From contig NZ_JAJHUO010000028.1 in NCBI RefSeq assembly GCF_020859565.1, positions 22,264-86,263 of the forward strand: 64,000 bases of DNA, in the 5' to 3' direction. Both the position numbers and the translations under genes were made by a program. The notes under the pieces were generated by a model. That model did not search any database, had not been told where the DNA came from, and saw only the letters and a list, made by a program, of their open reading frames with translations. The stretch comes from Saccharothrix luteola. Its GTDB lineage: Bacteria; Actinomycetota; Actinomycetes; Mycobacteriales; Pseudonocardiaceae. Below are positions 16,606 to 25,668 of the stretch, in pieces. Within the stretch, counting starts at the first letter, position 1, and every line of letters starts with the position of its first letter.

Positions 16606-16805
16606 CCCCCTTGCGGTGTGGGGTCGTCACCGCGGTCATCGTCGCTGGCGTAGTCACTCTCCACGCCCGGGCGGTGGTCCTCCCCGCTAGAGATCTCCGC
16701 CGTCCGATCCATCCGGACCGCCTCGCCCGTCCGGTCGGGACCACGTGATCGCCGATGTTCGGCGGCCTCGTCCGCTGTCCAGGCCCGCGACAATCTCTCT
16801 GCCAT
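16602..16805 (-). CDS. Small acidic hydrophilic protein upstream of the DUF1036 gene
   Basis: A 67-residue protein, MAERLSRAWTADEAAEHRRS, followed by an Asp- and Glu-rich, probably disordered tail (SDYASDDDRGDDP). GAAGGGG lies 8 bases before the chosen ATG; a GTG at 16814 is an alternative. Its TGA overlaps the ATG of the DUF1036 gene, so the pair is translationally coupled. No homologue is recognised. Confidence 0.45.
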   Translation of the reverse strand: MAERLSRAWTADEAAEHRRSRGPDRTGEAVRMDRTAEISSGEDHRPGVESDYASDDDRGDDPTPQGG

Positions 16806-17093
16806 ATCCGACACCCCTTCATTTTTAGTTCGATCTCCGGAAGTTCAAGTATCGGCGCACCGCAACTAGATCGCGAACGGAACCTGTCAAGATTCTTTGC
16901 GTCTGTTGCCGAACTGATCTTGCGACGGCTGTCTGTGCCGGTGACGGGGGAACTCCTCGTAGGTCGAGAGACGGTCGAGTCGCCGTTTCGTCAGGAGTTC
17001 CGTTCCTGTCGTGCCGCGCTGCCTTGGATCGGGCGTGTTACCGGTTTGCCCCGTTTCACCAGGCCCGAAGCGCTGGCCAGATTTGCCACTAGC

Positions 17094-17310
17094 CGACTGA
17101 CATCCACCGATGCGCAGTGGAAGGTGATCGAACCGGCCTGGCCGACGTGCAAGGGCGGTCGTCGGGACTGTCACTGCCGTCGGGGATCACGGACGCGATC
17201 TTCTGCCTGTTCGACAACGGCGCCAGATAGCCGTTCTACCAGTGGATTTCCCGCCACGTGCGAACACCGGCCCAAATGGCCGGGAACGTTCCCTGGCAAT
17301 GCAAGTGAAC
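17094..17310 (+). pseudogene. IS5-family transposase remnant
   Basis: The N-terminal signature LTSTDAQWKVIEPAWPTCKGG is that of IS5-type transposases. After a frame change it continues ITDAIFCLFDNGAR, then an in-frame TAG, then FYQWISRHVRT. In an intact element this would lead to a DDE domain, which is missing. No terminal inverted repeats could be paired. A 9-bp inverted repeat upstream (GGAACTCCT at 16949-16957 with AGGAGTTCC at 16993-17001) may be unrelated. Confidence 0.6.
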
Positions 17311-17643
17311 GGCCGTCCACCGGCCCGGCGAACCGGTCCGCGCCCTGCGGCGGGACGCGGGCACGCGCTCCTCCGCGACCGCTTCGGGGACGGCCACCAG
17401 AACACTCCACTGTGGACGATTGGTGATCACCAGCATCGCCTCCGCGATGGGAGCGAGGGCGAAGGCGAACACGGCGGTGAGCGCGCGACCAGTACGGTGC
17501 CGCCCGCCGGCAGGGGTGGCGAACAACGGCCCGGTCGTGAGCAGGGTGCCCGCCGAACGCGCCCGAACCCGTCGTTGGCGCGACTCGAACGCGCATTCCC
17601 CTCCCTCACCCGTCCGGGAACCGGGTGCGGCAGGATGATCGGC
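17311..17643. other. Stretch without an assigned gene before corA
   Basis: No confident gene. On the minus strand, about 17345-17560 reads in one frame with GC-rich third positions and a hydrophobic run (ALTAVFAFALAPIAEAMLVI, then TNRPQWSVLVAVPEAV). This looks like part of a membrane protein, but it has no clean start and runs into the IS remnant. It may be another decayed gene of this patch. Confidence 0.3.
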
Positions 17644-18696
17644 ATGGTGAGCCCTGCCGCCGACGGCGTCCCCGGCGAGGTCCCGGACGTGAAGCGGGAC
17701 GCCGTGGTGGCGTGCGCGGTCTACGTCGACGGCGTGCGGCTGCCCGGCGACCTGTCGCCCGCCGACGCCGCCGCCGAGGTCCGGTCGCGCGGCGGCGGGT
17801 TCGTCTGGGTCGGACTGTTCCAGCCGGACGAGGAGCACATCCACGAGGTCGCCGAGGCGTTCGGGCTGCACGAGCTCGCCGTCGAGGACGCCGTGCACGC
17901 CCACCAGCGCCCCAAGCTCGACCGCTACGACGACAACCTGTTCATGGTGCTCAAGACCCTGCGGTTCGTGGAGCACGAGTCGCCGACGACGGCGAACGAG
18001 ATCGTGGAGTCCGGGGAGATCATGGTGTTCCTCGGCCGCGACTACGTGATCACGGTGCGCCACGGCCACCACTCGGGGCTGGGCGACGTGCGCCGTCAGC
18101 TGGAGGCCGCGCCGCACCTGCTGGCCGCCGGGCCCGCGATGGTGCTGCACGAGATCGCCGACCGCGTGGTCGACGGCTACCGCGAGGTGATCGAGGCGTT
18201 CGAGGGCGACATCGACCTGGTCGAGACCGCGGTGTTCGCGCCGCGCAGCGAGATCGGCGTCGAGCAGATGTACCTGGTCAAGCGGGAGATCATGGAGCTG
18301 CGGCGGGCGGTCATGCCGCTGGCGGCCCCGCTGCGCAAGCTCAGCGAGGGCGCGTGCGGCCCGCTCGTGCCCGACGAGGTGCGGTCCTACTTCCGCAACG
18401 TCGACGACCACCTCACCGCCGCCGCGGAACGCGTCGTCGCCTTCGACGAGATGCTGACCACCCTGGTCAACGCGACCCTGGCCAAGGTGTCGTTGCAGCA
18501 GAACAACGACATGCGCAGGATCTCCGCGTGGGTGGCGATCATCGCCGTGCCGACCATGGTGGTGGGCGTCTACGGCATGAACTTCGACCACATGCCGGAA
18601 CTGCGCTGGCAGTACGGCTACCCGTTCGTGCTGTCGGTGACGCTGGCCGTGTGCCTGGTCCTGTACCAGCTGTTCAAGCGCAACCGGTGGCTGTGA
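17644..18696 (+). CDS. corA: CorA-family magnesium/cobalt transporter
   Basis: Divalent cation channel of the inner membrane, pentameric in characterised CorA proteins. The protein has 350 residues. A cytosolic alpha/beta and long-helix region comes first, then two C-terminal membrane helices. The pore signature YGMNF is intact in VGVYGMNFDHMPEL, followed by the helix FVLSVTLAVCLVLYQLF and a basic tail (KRNRWL). ATG at 17644 was chosen with GCAGG upstream; an ATG at 17635 is equally open. No Mg-sensing leader is recognised. It is the first intact housekeeping gene after the decayed patch. Confidence 0.92.
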   Translation: MVSPAADGVPGEVPDVKRDAVVACAVYVDGVRLPGDLSPADAAAEVRSRGGGFVWVGLFQPDEEHIHEVAEAFGLHELAVEDAVHAHQRPKLDRYDDNLFMVLKTLRFVEHESPTTANEIVESGEIMVFLGRDYVITVRHGHHSGLGDVRRQLEAAPHLLAAGPAMVLHEIADRVVDGYREVIEAFEGDIDLVETAVFAPRSEIGVEQMYLVKREIMELRRAVMPLAAPLRKLSEGACGPLVPDEVRSYFRNVDDHLTAAAERVVAFDEMLTTLVNATLAKVSLQQNNDMRRISAWVAIIAVPTMVVGVYGMNFDHMPELRWQYGYPFVLSVTLAVCLVLYQLFKRNRWL

Positions 18697-18748
18697 CGAA
18701 CCCGGGAAGCCGGTGGCGGTGCGCTCCGGAGATCCGGTCCACGGCACC

Positions 18749-19021
18749 ATGGACGACATGATGCGGCAGCTCCCCGCCAAAGACCGACCGGGCAAGGACG
18801 CCTGGCTCGGGCCGATCTCGCTGTGCCTCGCGCTGCTCAGCTGGCCGATCCCGGCCGGCGGCACCGTCCTGGCGGTCGGCGCGGTGGCCTGCGGCGTGCT
18901 GTCGATGGCCACCAAGACCGAGTACCGCCTGGACTGGACCGCGGTCACGGGCACGTCCGTCGCCGTCCTGCAACTCCTGCTCTCGCTGATGCTGCTGGTC
19001 ATGGACGCCCGCGGCCACTAG
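18749..19021 (+). CDS. Small DUF4190-like membrane protein
   Basis: A 90-residue protein with a short polar N-terminus (MDDMMRQLPAKDRPGKD) and two or three hydrophobic segments: LGPISLCLALLSWPIPAGG, VLAVGAVACGVLSMA and AVLQLLLSLMLLVM. This resembles the small DUF4190-type proteins common in actinomycetes, of unknown function. The start is uncertain among ATGs at 18749, 18758 and 18761. It lies 52 bases after corA on the same strand. Confidence 0.6.
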   Translation: MDDMMRQLPAKDRPGKDAWLGPISLCLALLSWPIPAGGTVLAVGAVACGVLSMATKTEYRLDWTAVTGTSVAVLQLLLSLMLLVMDARGH

Positions 19022-19126
19022 TGCCGTACCGCCACGCGACGGTGCGGTCGCACGCCACCCGGCGTTCACCCGGGGGACGCCTCGACGGGGTACAAAGCGC
19101 GCGCCGTCGTCGAGGTTGGAGGCCCC

Positions 19127-21328
19127 GTGAGCCGTCCGGTTCGTGTTGTCGCAGGTCTGGTGGTGTGCGGGGTGACCATGTCGCTCCTGTCGTCGCCCTC
19201 GGCGGCCATGCCGCCCGAGCGATTCGGGCGGGTCGACACCCTTTCGGTGTTCGCCAACGGCTCGGCCGGTGAGCACACCGCCGCCGAGATCGCGGCGGCC
19301 ACGGCCGATGGCCGGACCGTCGTCTACACCGACTCCCCCGCCGGGCGGATCGGGTTCGCCGCCGTCGGCCGTGACGGCGCGCTCTCCCCCGCCGGCGTGC
19401 TGGACGTGCCGGGCGAGCCCACGTCGGTGGACGTCCTCGGTCGGTTGGCGCTGGTCGCGGTCGACACCTCCGCGTCGTTCACCGCGCCGTCGGGTCTGCT
19501 GGTGGTCGTCGACCTGGACTCCAGGGCGGTCGTGGCCACGCACGACCTGGGCGGGCAGCCTGACTCGATCGACGTCTCCCCTGACGGGCGGCACGCCGCC
19601 GTGGCCATCGAGAACCAGCGTGACGAGGACGTCGCCGACGGTGTGATCCCGCAGGCGCCGGCCGGCTTCCTCACCGTCGTCGACCTCGCGGGCGGCCCGC
19701 AGGCGTGGACGCAGCGCCGGGTCGCCCTCACCGGTCTCGCCGAGGTCGCGCCGGACGACCCGGAACCGGAGTACGTCAGCGTCAACGGCCGGGGCCGGGC
19801 CGCCGTGACGTTGCAGGAGAACAACCACGTCGTGGTGGTCGACCTGCGCTCGGCGACGGTGGTGAACCACTTCTCGGCGGGCACGGTGACGGTCACGGGC
19901 ATCGACGTCGCCGACGACGGCCGGATCGACCCGACCGCGACGATCACCGCGGCCCGGGAGCCCGACGCGGTGGCCTGGCTGGACGACCGCACGCTCGGCA
20001 CCGCCGACGAGGGCGACTACCAGGGCGGGTCGCGCACGTGGACGGTGTTCGACGCGGCGTCCGGCCGGGTCGTGTTCTCCTCGGGCGACGAGCTCCAGCG
20101 GGTGGCGATCAACCAGGGCCAGTACCCCGACGGCCGTTCGGACAACAAGGGCGTCGAGCCGGAGGGCCTGGCCGTGGCGTCCTTCGGCCGGCACCGGTAC
20201 GCGTTCGTCGGGCTTGAGCGCGCCAACCTGGTCGCCGTCTACGACGTGGACGACCCGCGCCGGCCGCGCTTCGTGCAGGCGTTGCCGACCGGTGTCGGCC
20301 CGGAGGGCCTGCTGCCGATCCCGGCGACCGGCACGCTGGTCGTGTCGGCCGAGGAGGACTCCGCCGAGGACGGCGTCCGCTCCTCGCTCACCTCCTACCG
20401 CCTCACCCGCACGCCGTTGGCGCTGGCGTTGGCGCGCAACGAGGGCACGCCGTCGATCGTCTCCGACGGCATCGGGTTCGGCGCGCTGTCGGGGTTGTCC
20501 GGCATCCCGGGCGACCGCCGTGACGTCGTGGCCATCACCGATTCGGCCTACAGCCCCACCCGCGTGCTGACGATCGACACCCTGGCCGCGCCGGCCCGCG
20601 TGCGCGCCGAGCTGACCGTGACCAAGGACGGGCAGCCGGTCGACTACGACGGCGAGGGCATCGCCGCGCGGCGGGGCGGCGGCTACTGGGTGGCCACCGA
20701 GGGCGACGGGAAGGCGCGGCCGAACCTGCTGGTCGAGGTGTCGGCGTCGGGTGCGGTCGTGCGCGAGGTGCCGCTGCCGGCCGAGGTGGCGGCGACGGCC
20801 ACGAGCAACGGCTTCGAAGGCGTCACGACCACCAGGTGGGGTGCCGGCGAGCAGGTGTGGCTGGCGGTGCAGCGCGAGTGGAAGAACGACCCGCGCGGCC
20901 AGGCGACCCTGGTCCGCTTCACCCCCGCGACGGGCGCGTGGTCGTTCGCCGCGTACCCGCTCGACGCCACGTCGACCGGCTGGGTCGGCCTGTCGGAGGT
21001 GACCGCGCTGGACGACCGCACGCTGCTCGTGCTGGAGCGCGACAACCAGCGAGGTGACGCGGCGGTGACCAAGAAGGTCTACCGCGTCGACATCTCGGGC
21101 CTGGCCATGGCCGCCGCCGGCCAGCCCAAGCCCTCGGCCGCGAAGACCGAGGCGCTCGACCTGCTGCCTGCCCTCACCGCCGGCGGCGGCGCCGCGCACG
21201 ACAAGCCGGAGGGACTGGCGGTCGTCGGCGACGGCCCGCTGCGCCGCCTGGTCGGCGTGGTCGACAACGACGGCGTCGAGGACGCGCCGGGCGAGTCCGT
21301 CTTCCTCCGCCTCGGCTGGATCCGCTAG
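19127..21328 (+). CDS. Secreted beta-propeller protein with phytase-like esterase domain
   Basis: Exported protein of 733 residues. GTG at 19127 follows GGAGG and begins a signal peptide (VSRPVRVVAGLVVCG to SSPSAAM). The N-terminal half (~40-420) is a WD/YVTN-like propeller with repeated strands such as LLVVVDLDSRAVVATHDLGG and PDSIDVSPDGRHAAVAIENQ. The C-terminal half (~430-733) fits the 'esterase-like activity of phytase' domain, with acidic loops (GVTTTRWGAGEQVWL, LLVLERDNQRG). Such proteins are often annotated phytase-like without direct proof. It could release phosphate extracellularly, but no phosphate-box promoter was recognised. Confidence 0.75.
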   Translation: MSRPVRVVAGLVVCGVTMSLLSSPSAAMPPERFGRVDTLSVFANGSAGEHTAAEIAAATADGRTVVYTDSPAGRIGFAAVGRDGALSPAGVLDVPGEPTSVDVLGRLALVAVDTSASFTAPSGLLVVVDLDSRAVVATHDLGGQPDSIDVSPDGRHAAVAIENQRDEDVADGVIPQAPAGFLTVVDLAGGPQAWTQRRVALTGLAEVAPDDPEPEYVSVNGRGRAAVTLQENNHVVVVDLRSATVVNHFSAGTVTVTGIDVADDGRIDPTATITAAREPDAVAWLDDRTLGTADEGDYQGGSRTWTVFDAASGRVVFSSGDELQRVAINQGQYPDGRSDNKGVEPEGLAVASFGRHRYAFVGLERANLVAVYDVDDPRRPRFVQALPTGVGPEGLLPIPATGTLVVSAEEDSAEDGVRSSLTSYRLTRTPLALALARNEGTPSIVSDGIGFGALSGLSGIPGDRRDVVAITDSAYSPTRVLTIDTLAAPARVRAELTVTKDGQPVDYDGEGIAARRGGGYWVATEGDGKARPNLLVEVSASGAVVREVPLPAEVAATATSNGFEGVTTTRWGAGEQVWLAVQREWKNDPRGQATLVRFTPATGAWSFAAYPLDATSTGWVGLSEVTALDDRTLLVLERDNQRGDAAVTKKVYRVDISGLAMAAAGQPKPSAAKTEALDLLPALTAGGGAAHDKPEGLAVVGDGPLRRLVGVVDNDGVEDAPGESVFLRLGWIR

Positions 21329-21440
21329 TGGTGTGCCTCGAAAGGACGACACGCTAACCGGGGGGCACCTGGCAGGGACGGACACCGGGCACCGACCTGG
21401 GCGACGCGGCCGACGCTCGCGGCGCGCCACCTTCCCGGGC

Positions 21441-21471
21441 GAGGGGCCCGGCAACTCGCGCCGGGCCCCTC
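21441..21471. terminator. Bidirectional terminator between convergent genes
   Basis: A perfect 12-bp stem (GAGGGGCCCGGC with its complement, 7-nt loop) lies between the phytase-like gene and the convergent CE15/CBM2 gene, 15 bases from the latter's stop. Confidence 0.8.
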
Positions 21472-21485
21472 TCGTCCGCGGAACG

Positions 21486-23131
21486 TCAGCCGGTGCGGCA
21501 GGTCAGGCTGGGCCAGTTCCGGTTGCCCCCGTGTTGGATGGTGAAGCCGAACACGTTGCCGTTGCCGTTGGGACGGGCGGTCATCACGTTGCCGCTGCCG
21601 TCCCAGCTGGTGCTCGCGTTCCAGGTGGCGATGATCTTCTGCGGGGAGCTCACCGTCACCGTCACCACCCAGTTGTCGGTCCCCGTGACGGTCACCTGGC
21701 CGTTGAAGCGGTCACTCCACTTCGTGCCCTCCGAGTACCTCGCGGTGCAACTGCCGCCGGGCTGGCTGGTGGTCGTCGTGGGGCTGGTCGCGGTGGTCGT
21801 CGTCGTAGTGGTCGTGGTGGTGTCACCGGTGGTGGTTGTGGTGGTTGTGGTGGTGCTGGTGGGGCCGGTGGTGAGGGTGGGGGTGGTCCAGTCGCGCCAT
21901 TGGGAGAGGTTGCCGGTGGCTTTGGTGTGCATGGTGACGCCGCCGGTGAAGGTGCCGGTGTTGCGGAGGAACTTGTTGATGGCCTGGGTGAGGGGGTGCG
22001 CCATTCGGTGCGGTTGGCGCAGTGGTTTCCGTCGGTGACGTTGGAGTGGTAGAGCAGGTTGTTCTGCACGCCGAGGGCTTTGTAGACCTCGGCGCCGCCG
22101 AGTGCGGCGACGCCGGCGGAGCGGGGGCCGAGGTTGGTGATGTGGGGGTTGTCCATGACGAACAGGCCGCGCGGGGCGACCATCGCGACCAGGGAGTGGG
22201 TGTCGATGGGTGCGGCGTTGGGATTGCCGGTGTAGGAGCTGAACGCGTCGCCGAACCAGGGTTGTTCGCCGTAGGCGCTGGAGAGGGTCTGGCCGCCTTC
22301 GGCGTTGACGCCGCGGTAGACGGGCAGGCCGGCGGTGCCGGATTCGATGGGCATGGTCAGGGCGACGCGTTGGTCGAACACGCCGGCGGCGAAGGCGCCT
22401 TTGCCGAAGCGGGAGCAGCCGGTGACGCCGATGTCGGCGCGCAGGATGGTGCCGCCGGAGGACTCGATGACGTCGATGATGCGGGACACGCCCCAGGCCC
22501 AGGCCATGAGCAGGCCGGTGGGGCTGGTGTTGCCGTAGAGGGTGTAGAACGCGCCCTGCTTGTTGGTGCGTGGGGTGCCTTCGCGGCCGACGGTGTAGGG
22601 GTCGAAGGTGATGATGGCGGCGCCGGCGGCGCGGATGGTGGCGGTGTCGCCGCCGAACCCGCCGTAGACGATCACCGCCGGGAACGGGCCCGTGCCCGAC
22701 GGCAGTTGCACACCGGCGGAGAAGCTCGCGCTGCGGCCGTTGTGGGAGACGTTGACGGTGATGCCGCTGGTGGACACCGTGCCGGTCACGCCGGCGGGTT
22801 TGGCGGGTTTGTCGCCGTAGACGTGCCGTTCGGCCAGTTCGCGGATCTCGGCGCGTCGGCAGCGCCAGTCCGACTGCGAGGTGATCCGCTGCCCGGTGAG
22901 CTTGGTGAACGGATCCGGCAACCGCGAGGTGGAGGGGAACGAGCCGGGTGGGCTGACCGGGCAGTCGGCGCCGTCGTCCTCGACACCCGCCGGCGCCACG
23001 ACATCACTCGTCGCGGCCGGGTTCGTGCTGGACCGCGCCAGCGCCGTCACCGTCCCGGCCAACGCCAACACCGCTACCGCGAACATGAGCACCGCCGAAC
23101 GCACTCTCAAGCGGCCTGAACTGATGATCAC
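21486..23131 (-). pseudogene. Glucuronoyl esterase (CE15) with CBM2, interrupted by a frameshift
   Basis: GTG at 23131 follows AAAGGAG and starts a signal peptide (SAVLMFAVAVLALAGTVTAL). The CE15 domain includes the serine elbow TGCSRFGKGAF and IITFDPYTVGREG. CE15 enzymes cleave lignin-glucuronoxylan esters. The frame runs to DGNHCANRTEW, then leaves the conserved sequence. The continuation (PLTQAINKFLRNTGTFTGG, a Thr-rich linker and a CBM2 ending WPSLTC) is one frame over. The switch falls at the five-G run 21992-21996 (C-run on the coding strand); one extra base restores a single ~547-codon frame. Either a real slip mutation or a sequencing error. Confidence 0.85.
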
Positions 23132-23201
23132 CAGGGCTCTCCTTTGAGACAGGGTGGCGAAGGGGGCAGCACCGGACGGCGATTCACGATGGTGACCTAA
23201 A

Positions 23202-23223
23202 GTTTCGAATCGCTCCACGAAAC
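23202..23223. promoter_or_regulatory. Inverted repeat GTTTCG-N10-CGAAAC upstream of the CE15 gene
   Basis: A perfect 6+6 dyad lies about 70 bases upstream of the CE15 start. CGAAA/TTTCG half-sites are typical of LacI-type regulators of plant-polysaccharide genes in actinomycetes; that match is inference. Confidence 0.45.
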
Positions 23224-23459
23224 ATGTCAATGCCCCGGATGTCCCGGATTCCCCCGGCAGTCTCAGTTGGCACTTGCCTCAAACCGCGCGAACGTGCACG
23301 TCACTTGACCGAGAAAGCCATCGTGGCCGGGCCGTGGAGCCGAAAATTTCAATGCTCCACGCGGCCCACACCGCAAGCACCGTTTCAACTCGCGACAACC
23401 AATCCGCCCCGCTACCTTCGGTGCTCAGGCGAACGCTCTGCGTGAGCAAGGAGGAAGAC

Positions 23460-23882
23460 ATGTCCGGAGTGCAGGCACGTCACCGTGCGGCCGTGCTCGT
23501 GGCCGCCGCACTGGTCGCACTGGCCCCTGGGGTCGGCGCCACGGCCGAGGCGAAGCGGGCGAGTTGCGGCGAACGGGACTTCTGCCTGTACGCGGGCTCC
23601 CACCAGACCGGGAAGATCCTGTTCCAGCGCACGGTGACTGTCGACGAGGAGGAAGGCACGGTCCACCTGGTGAACGAGGACGAGATCGACCCGCTGATCC
23701 GGCCCAGGTCGGCCCGCCTGCCCGGCCTGCCCGAAGGGCTGAGCTGCATCGCCGTGCTCTCCGAGGTGCCGCACTACCAGGGCGACTATCAGGAGGCCGC
23801 CTACGGCTACCCGCTCGACGAGGACGCGGTGACGGAGTTGAGCGGTCAGACCGTGGGGTCCATCGACTCCGACTGCGGCTGA
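23460..23882 (+). CDS. Small secreted cysteine protein (peptidase inhibitor I36-like)
   Basis: Exported protein of 140 residues. ATG at 23460 follows AAGGAGG with 5-base spacing. The signal peptide spans about residues 1-36 (AAVLVAAALVALAPGVGATA). The mature part has four cysteines: two in CGERDFCLY, one in LSCIAVLSE and one at the C-terminus (DSDCG), giving two likely disulfides. The CxxxxFCLY opening resembles the I36 metallopeptidase-inhibitor family of streptomycetes, but the match is short. It is divergent from the CE15 gene with about 330 bases between, so it has its own promoter. An imperfect terminator follows. Confidence 0.6.
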   Translation: MSGVQARHRAAVLVAAALVALAPGVGATAEAKRASCGERDFCLYAGSHQTGKILFQRTVTVDEEEGTVHLVNEDEIDPLIRPRSARLPGLPEGLSCIAVLSEVPHYQGDYQEAAYGYPLDEDAVTELSGQTVGSIDSDCG

Positions 23883-23925
23883 CCCCGACCACCACTGGCA
23901 CGACAAGGCCACCGACACGACGAGG

Positions 23926-23954
23926 CGCCGGATCCGCGTACCGGACTCGGCGCT
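23926..23954 (+). terminator. Imperfect terminator hairpin
   Basis: A 12-bp stem with two mismatches (GCGCCGGATCCG pairing with CGGACTCGGCGC, 5-nt loop) lies 44 bases after the small secreted protein gene. A pyrimidine-rich stretch follows. Confidence 0.5.
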
Positions 23955-24055
23955 CACTTCCCTCTTCGGCGCCACGGCCCGTCGACTTGAGCGGTCCAGC
24001 GGCAGTTCACCCGATCGGATTACGAGGGGCGATCCCGGGCACGCCCGGCGGGACG

Positions 24056-24080
24056 GGTTGGCTCGCCCGACCGGGGGTAT
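24056..24080 (+). promoter_or_regulatory. Candidate general-stress (SigB/SigF-type) promoter
   Basis: GGTTG, 14 bases, then GGGTAT fits the streptomycete SigB pattern (G-N2-T, 14-16 bp, GGGTAC/T). It lies 37 bases before the ATG of the carboxylate-amine ligase. A matching site precedes the RsbW-like gene at 25758. Confidence 0.45.
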
Positions 24081-24117
24081 CCCGACAGCCCTGGCCGAAC
24101 AGCCATCGGAGGCCGCG

Positions 24118-25260
24118 ATGGACAGTCTGGCGGACGGTGCGGCACCCACGCTCGGGGTCGAGGAGGAGTTCCTGCTGGTCGACGCCCGGACGGGTGAACC
24201 CGCGCCGCACGGCGCCGAGGTGGTCGAGGCGGCCGGGCGGCGGTTCGGCGTCGAGCTCGACGTCGAACTCACCGAGGCCCAGGTCGAGACCCGCACCCCG
24301 GTGTGCCACGACGTCGCGGACGTGCGCCGGCAGCTGCACGGCCTCCGGCTGGTCGCCGTCGAGACCGCCCAGACCCTGGGCTACCGACTGCTGGCCGTGG
24401 GCGTGCCGCCGGTGGGCGGGCCGGTCGGCTCGACTACCGATCGCGACCGCTACCGCGGGCTCACCGAGGACTACCGCCTGCTCGCCGCCGAGCAGAACAT
24501 CTGCGGCTGCCACGTGCACGTCGCCGTGCCGGACCCGGAAACGGCGGTGCAGGTCTGCAACCACCTGCGGCCGTGGCTGCCGGTGCTCGGCGCGGTGACC
24601 GCGAATTCGCCCTTCGCCCACGGCGTCGACACCGGCTACGCGAGCTGGCGCGCGATGGTCTGGTCCCGCTGGCCGAGCGCCGGTCCGCCGCCGTACTTCG
24701 AGTCGGCGGCGCACTACGAGTCCACCTGCGACATGCTCCAGGCCGCCGGCGCGGCCCGGGACCGGCGGATGATCTACTGGGACGTCCGGCCGTCCTCCCA
24801 CCTGCCGACCGTCGAAGTCCGGGTCGCCGACGTCGCGGCCACCGTGGACGAAGCGGTGCTGCTGGCCGCTCTGGTGCACGGGCTCGTCCGCACGGCGCTG
24901 GCCGACCTCCGGCGTGGCCTGCGGGCGTCGCCCGTGCCGACGGAGGTGTTGCGCGCCGCCGGCTGGCGAGCCGCACGTGACGGCATCACCGGCCTGTCCC
25001 TGGACGTGCTGTCGGGACGCCTCGTGCCCGCGCGCCTGCTGCTCGACCGGCTCCTGCACCGCGTCGGCGACCACCTCGACGACGCCGACCTCGTCCGGCG
25101 CCTGCTGTCCACCCTGGACGCGGACGGCGGCGGCGCGGACCGGCAGCGGCGCGCCTTCGCCCGTGCCGGACTGATGTCCGACGTGCTGGAGCAGCTCGCG
25201 CGCGACACCCTGTCCGGCTCGGAGACGTGGACCGGAGGGCCGTTCCGGCTGACCGCGTGA
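24118..25260 (+). CDS. ybdK: YbdK-type carboxylate-amine ligase (glutamate-cysteine ligase family 2)
   Basis: ATP-dependent ligase of 380 residues from the GCS2 family; E. coli YbdK has weak gamma-glutamylcysteine synthetase activity. The N-terminal metal/ATP site begins LGVEEEFLLVD and the substrate region is visible in QNICGCHVHVAVPD and TANSPFAHGVDTGYASWR. The C-terminal strand VEVRVADVAATVDEAV is also conserved. ATG at 24118 follows GGAGG at 5 bases. A SigB-like promoter upstream suggests stress control, which suits thiol or small-molecule protection. The next gene is convergent with no gap between stop codons. Many actinomycetes carry several paralogues; the exact substrate is unknown. 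Confidence 0.85.
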   Translation: MDSLADGAAPTLGVEEEFLLVDARTGEPAPHGAEVVEAAGRRFGVELDVELTEAQVETRTPVCHDVADVRRQLHGLRLVAVETAQTLGYRLLAVGVPPVGGPVGSTTDRDRYRGLTEDYRLLAAEQNICGCHVHVAVPDPETAVQVCNHLRPWLPVLGAVTANSPFAHGVDTGYASWRAMVWSRWPSAGPPPYFESAAHYESTCDMLQAAGAARDRRMIYWDVRPSSHLPTVEVRVADVAATVDEAVLLAALVHGLVRTALADLRRGLRASPVPTEVLRAAGWRAARDGITGLSLDVLSGRLVPARLLLDRLLHRVGDHLDDADLVRRLLSTLDADGGGADRQRRAFARAGLMSDVLEQLARDTLSGSETWTGGPFRLTA

Positions 25261-25605
25261 TCAGCCTTCGGTCGGCCCCGCCCGCGCGAGGCGGAACAAC
25301 GCGGTGCGGCCGGCGAGCAGGAAGACGCGAGCGGCCTGGACGTCACCACCGGCGGCCTGGTCGCCGGCGTCGCGCAGGAAGCCCAGCGTGGCCGACACCG
25401 GGCCGTTCGGCGTCCGGGTCGCCAGTTCCTGCAAGCGGTCCAGCACCGGGGCGGTGGCGGCCGCGAACCCGGCGAGCACGCGGTCGATCTCCCGCCGGGC
25501 GTCGGCGTGGTGAGGATCCAGGCGCAGCACGGCCTGCACGGCCGAGTCCACCGCCACGCGCAGCACCGCCACCGGATCGTCCACCGGAACCTCATCCTCT
25601 GTCAC
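25261..25605 (-). CDS. Small hypothetical helical protein
   Basis: Not recognised. A 114-residue, Ala-, Asp- and Arg-rich protein predicted largely helical (DDPVAVLRVAVDSAVQAVLR, then REIDRVLAGFAAATAPVLDR). There is no signal peptide or membrane segment. GTG at 25605 was chosen because upstream sequence is less protein-like; it has no clear ribosome-binding site and may be leaderless. It ends directly against the convergent ligase gene. Confidence 0.55.
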   Translation of the reverse strand: MTEDEVPVDDPVAVLRVAVDSAVQAVLRLDPHHADARREIDRVLAGFAAATAPVLDRLQELATRTPNGPVSATLGFLRDAGDQAAGGDVQAARVFLLAGRTALFRLARAGPTEG

Positions 25606-25668
25606 GGAAAGCAAGGGTAGATCACGATCCGTAGCGCGGCATGTGCTCAACGCACCGCCCAACACGAG

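Noticed and set aside
18674..21454. Minus-strand open frame of 926 codons opposite the phytase-like gene
   Set aside because: Antisense shadow of a gene with a signal peptide and propeller repeats.
21757..21870. Thr-codon microsatellite looking like a tandem repeat
   Set aside because: It encodes the flexible linker between CE15 and CBM2. The similar run at 28370-28440 is the pectate lyase linker.
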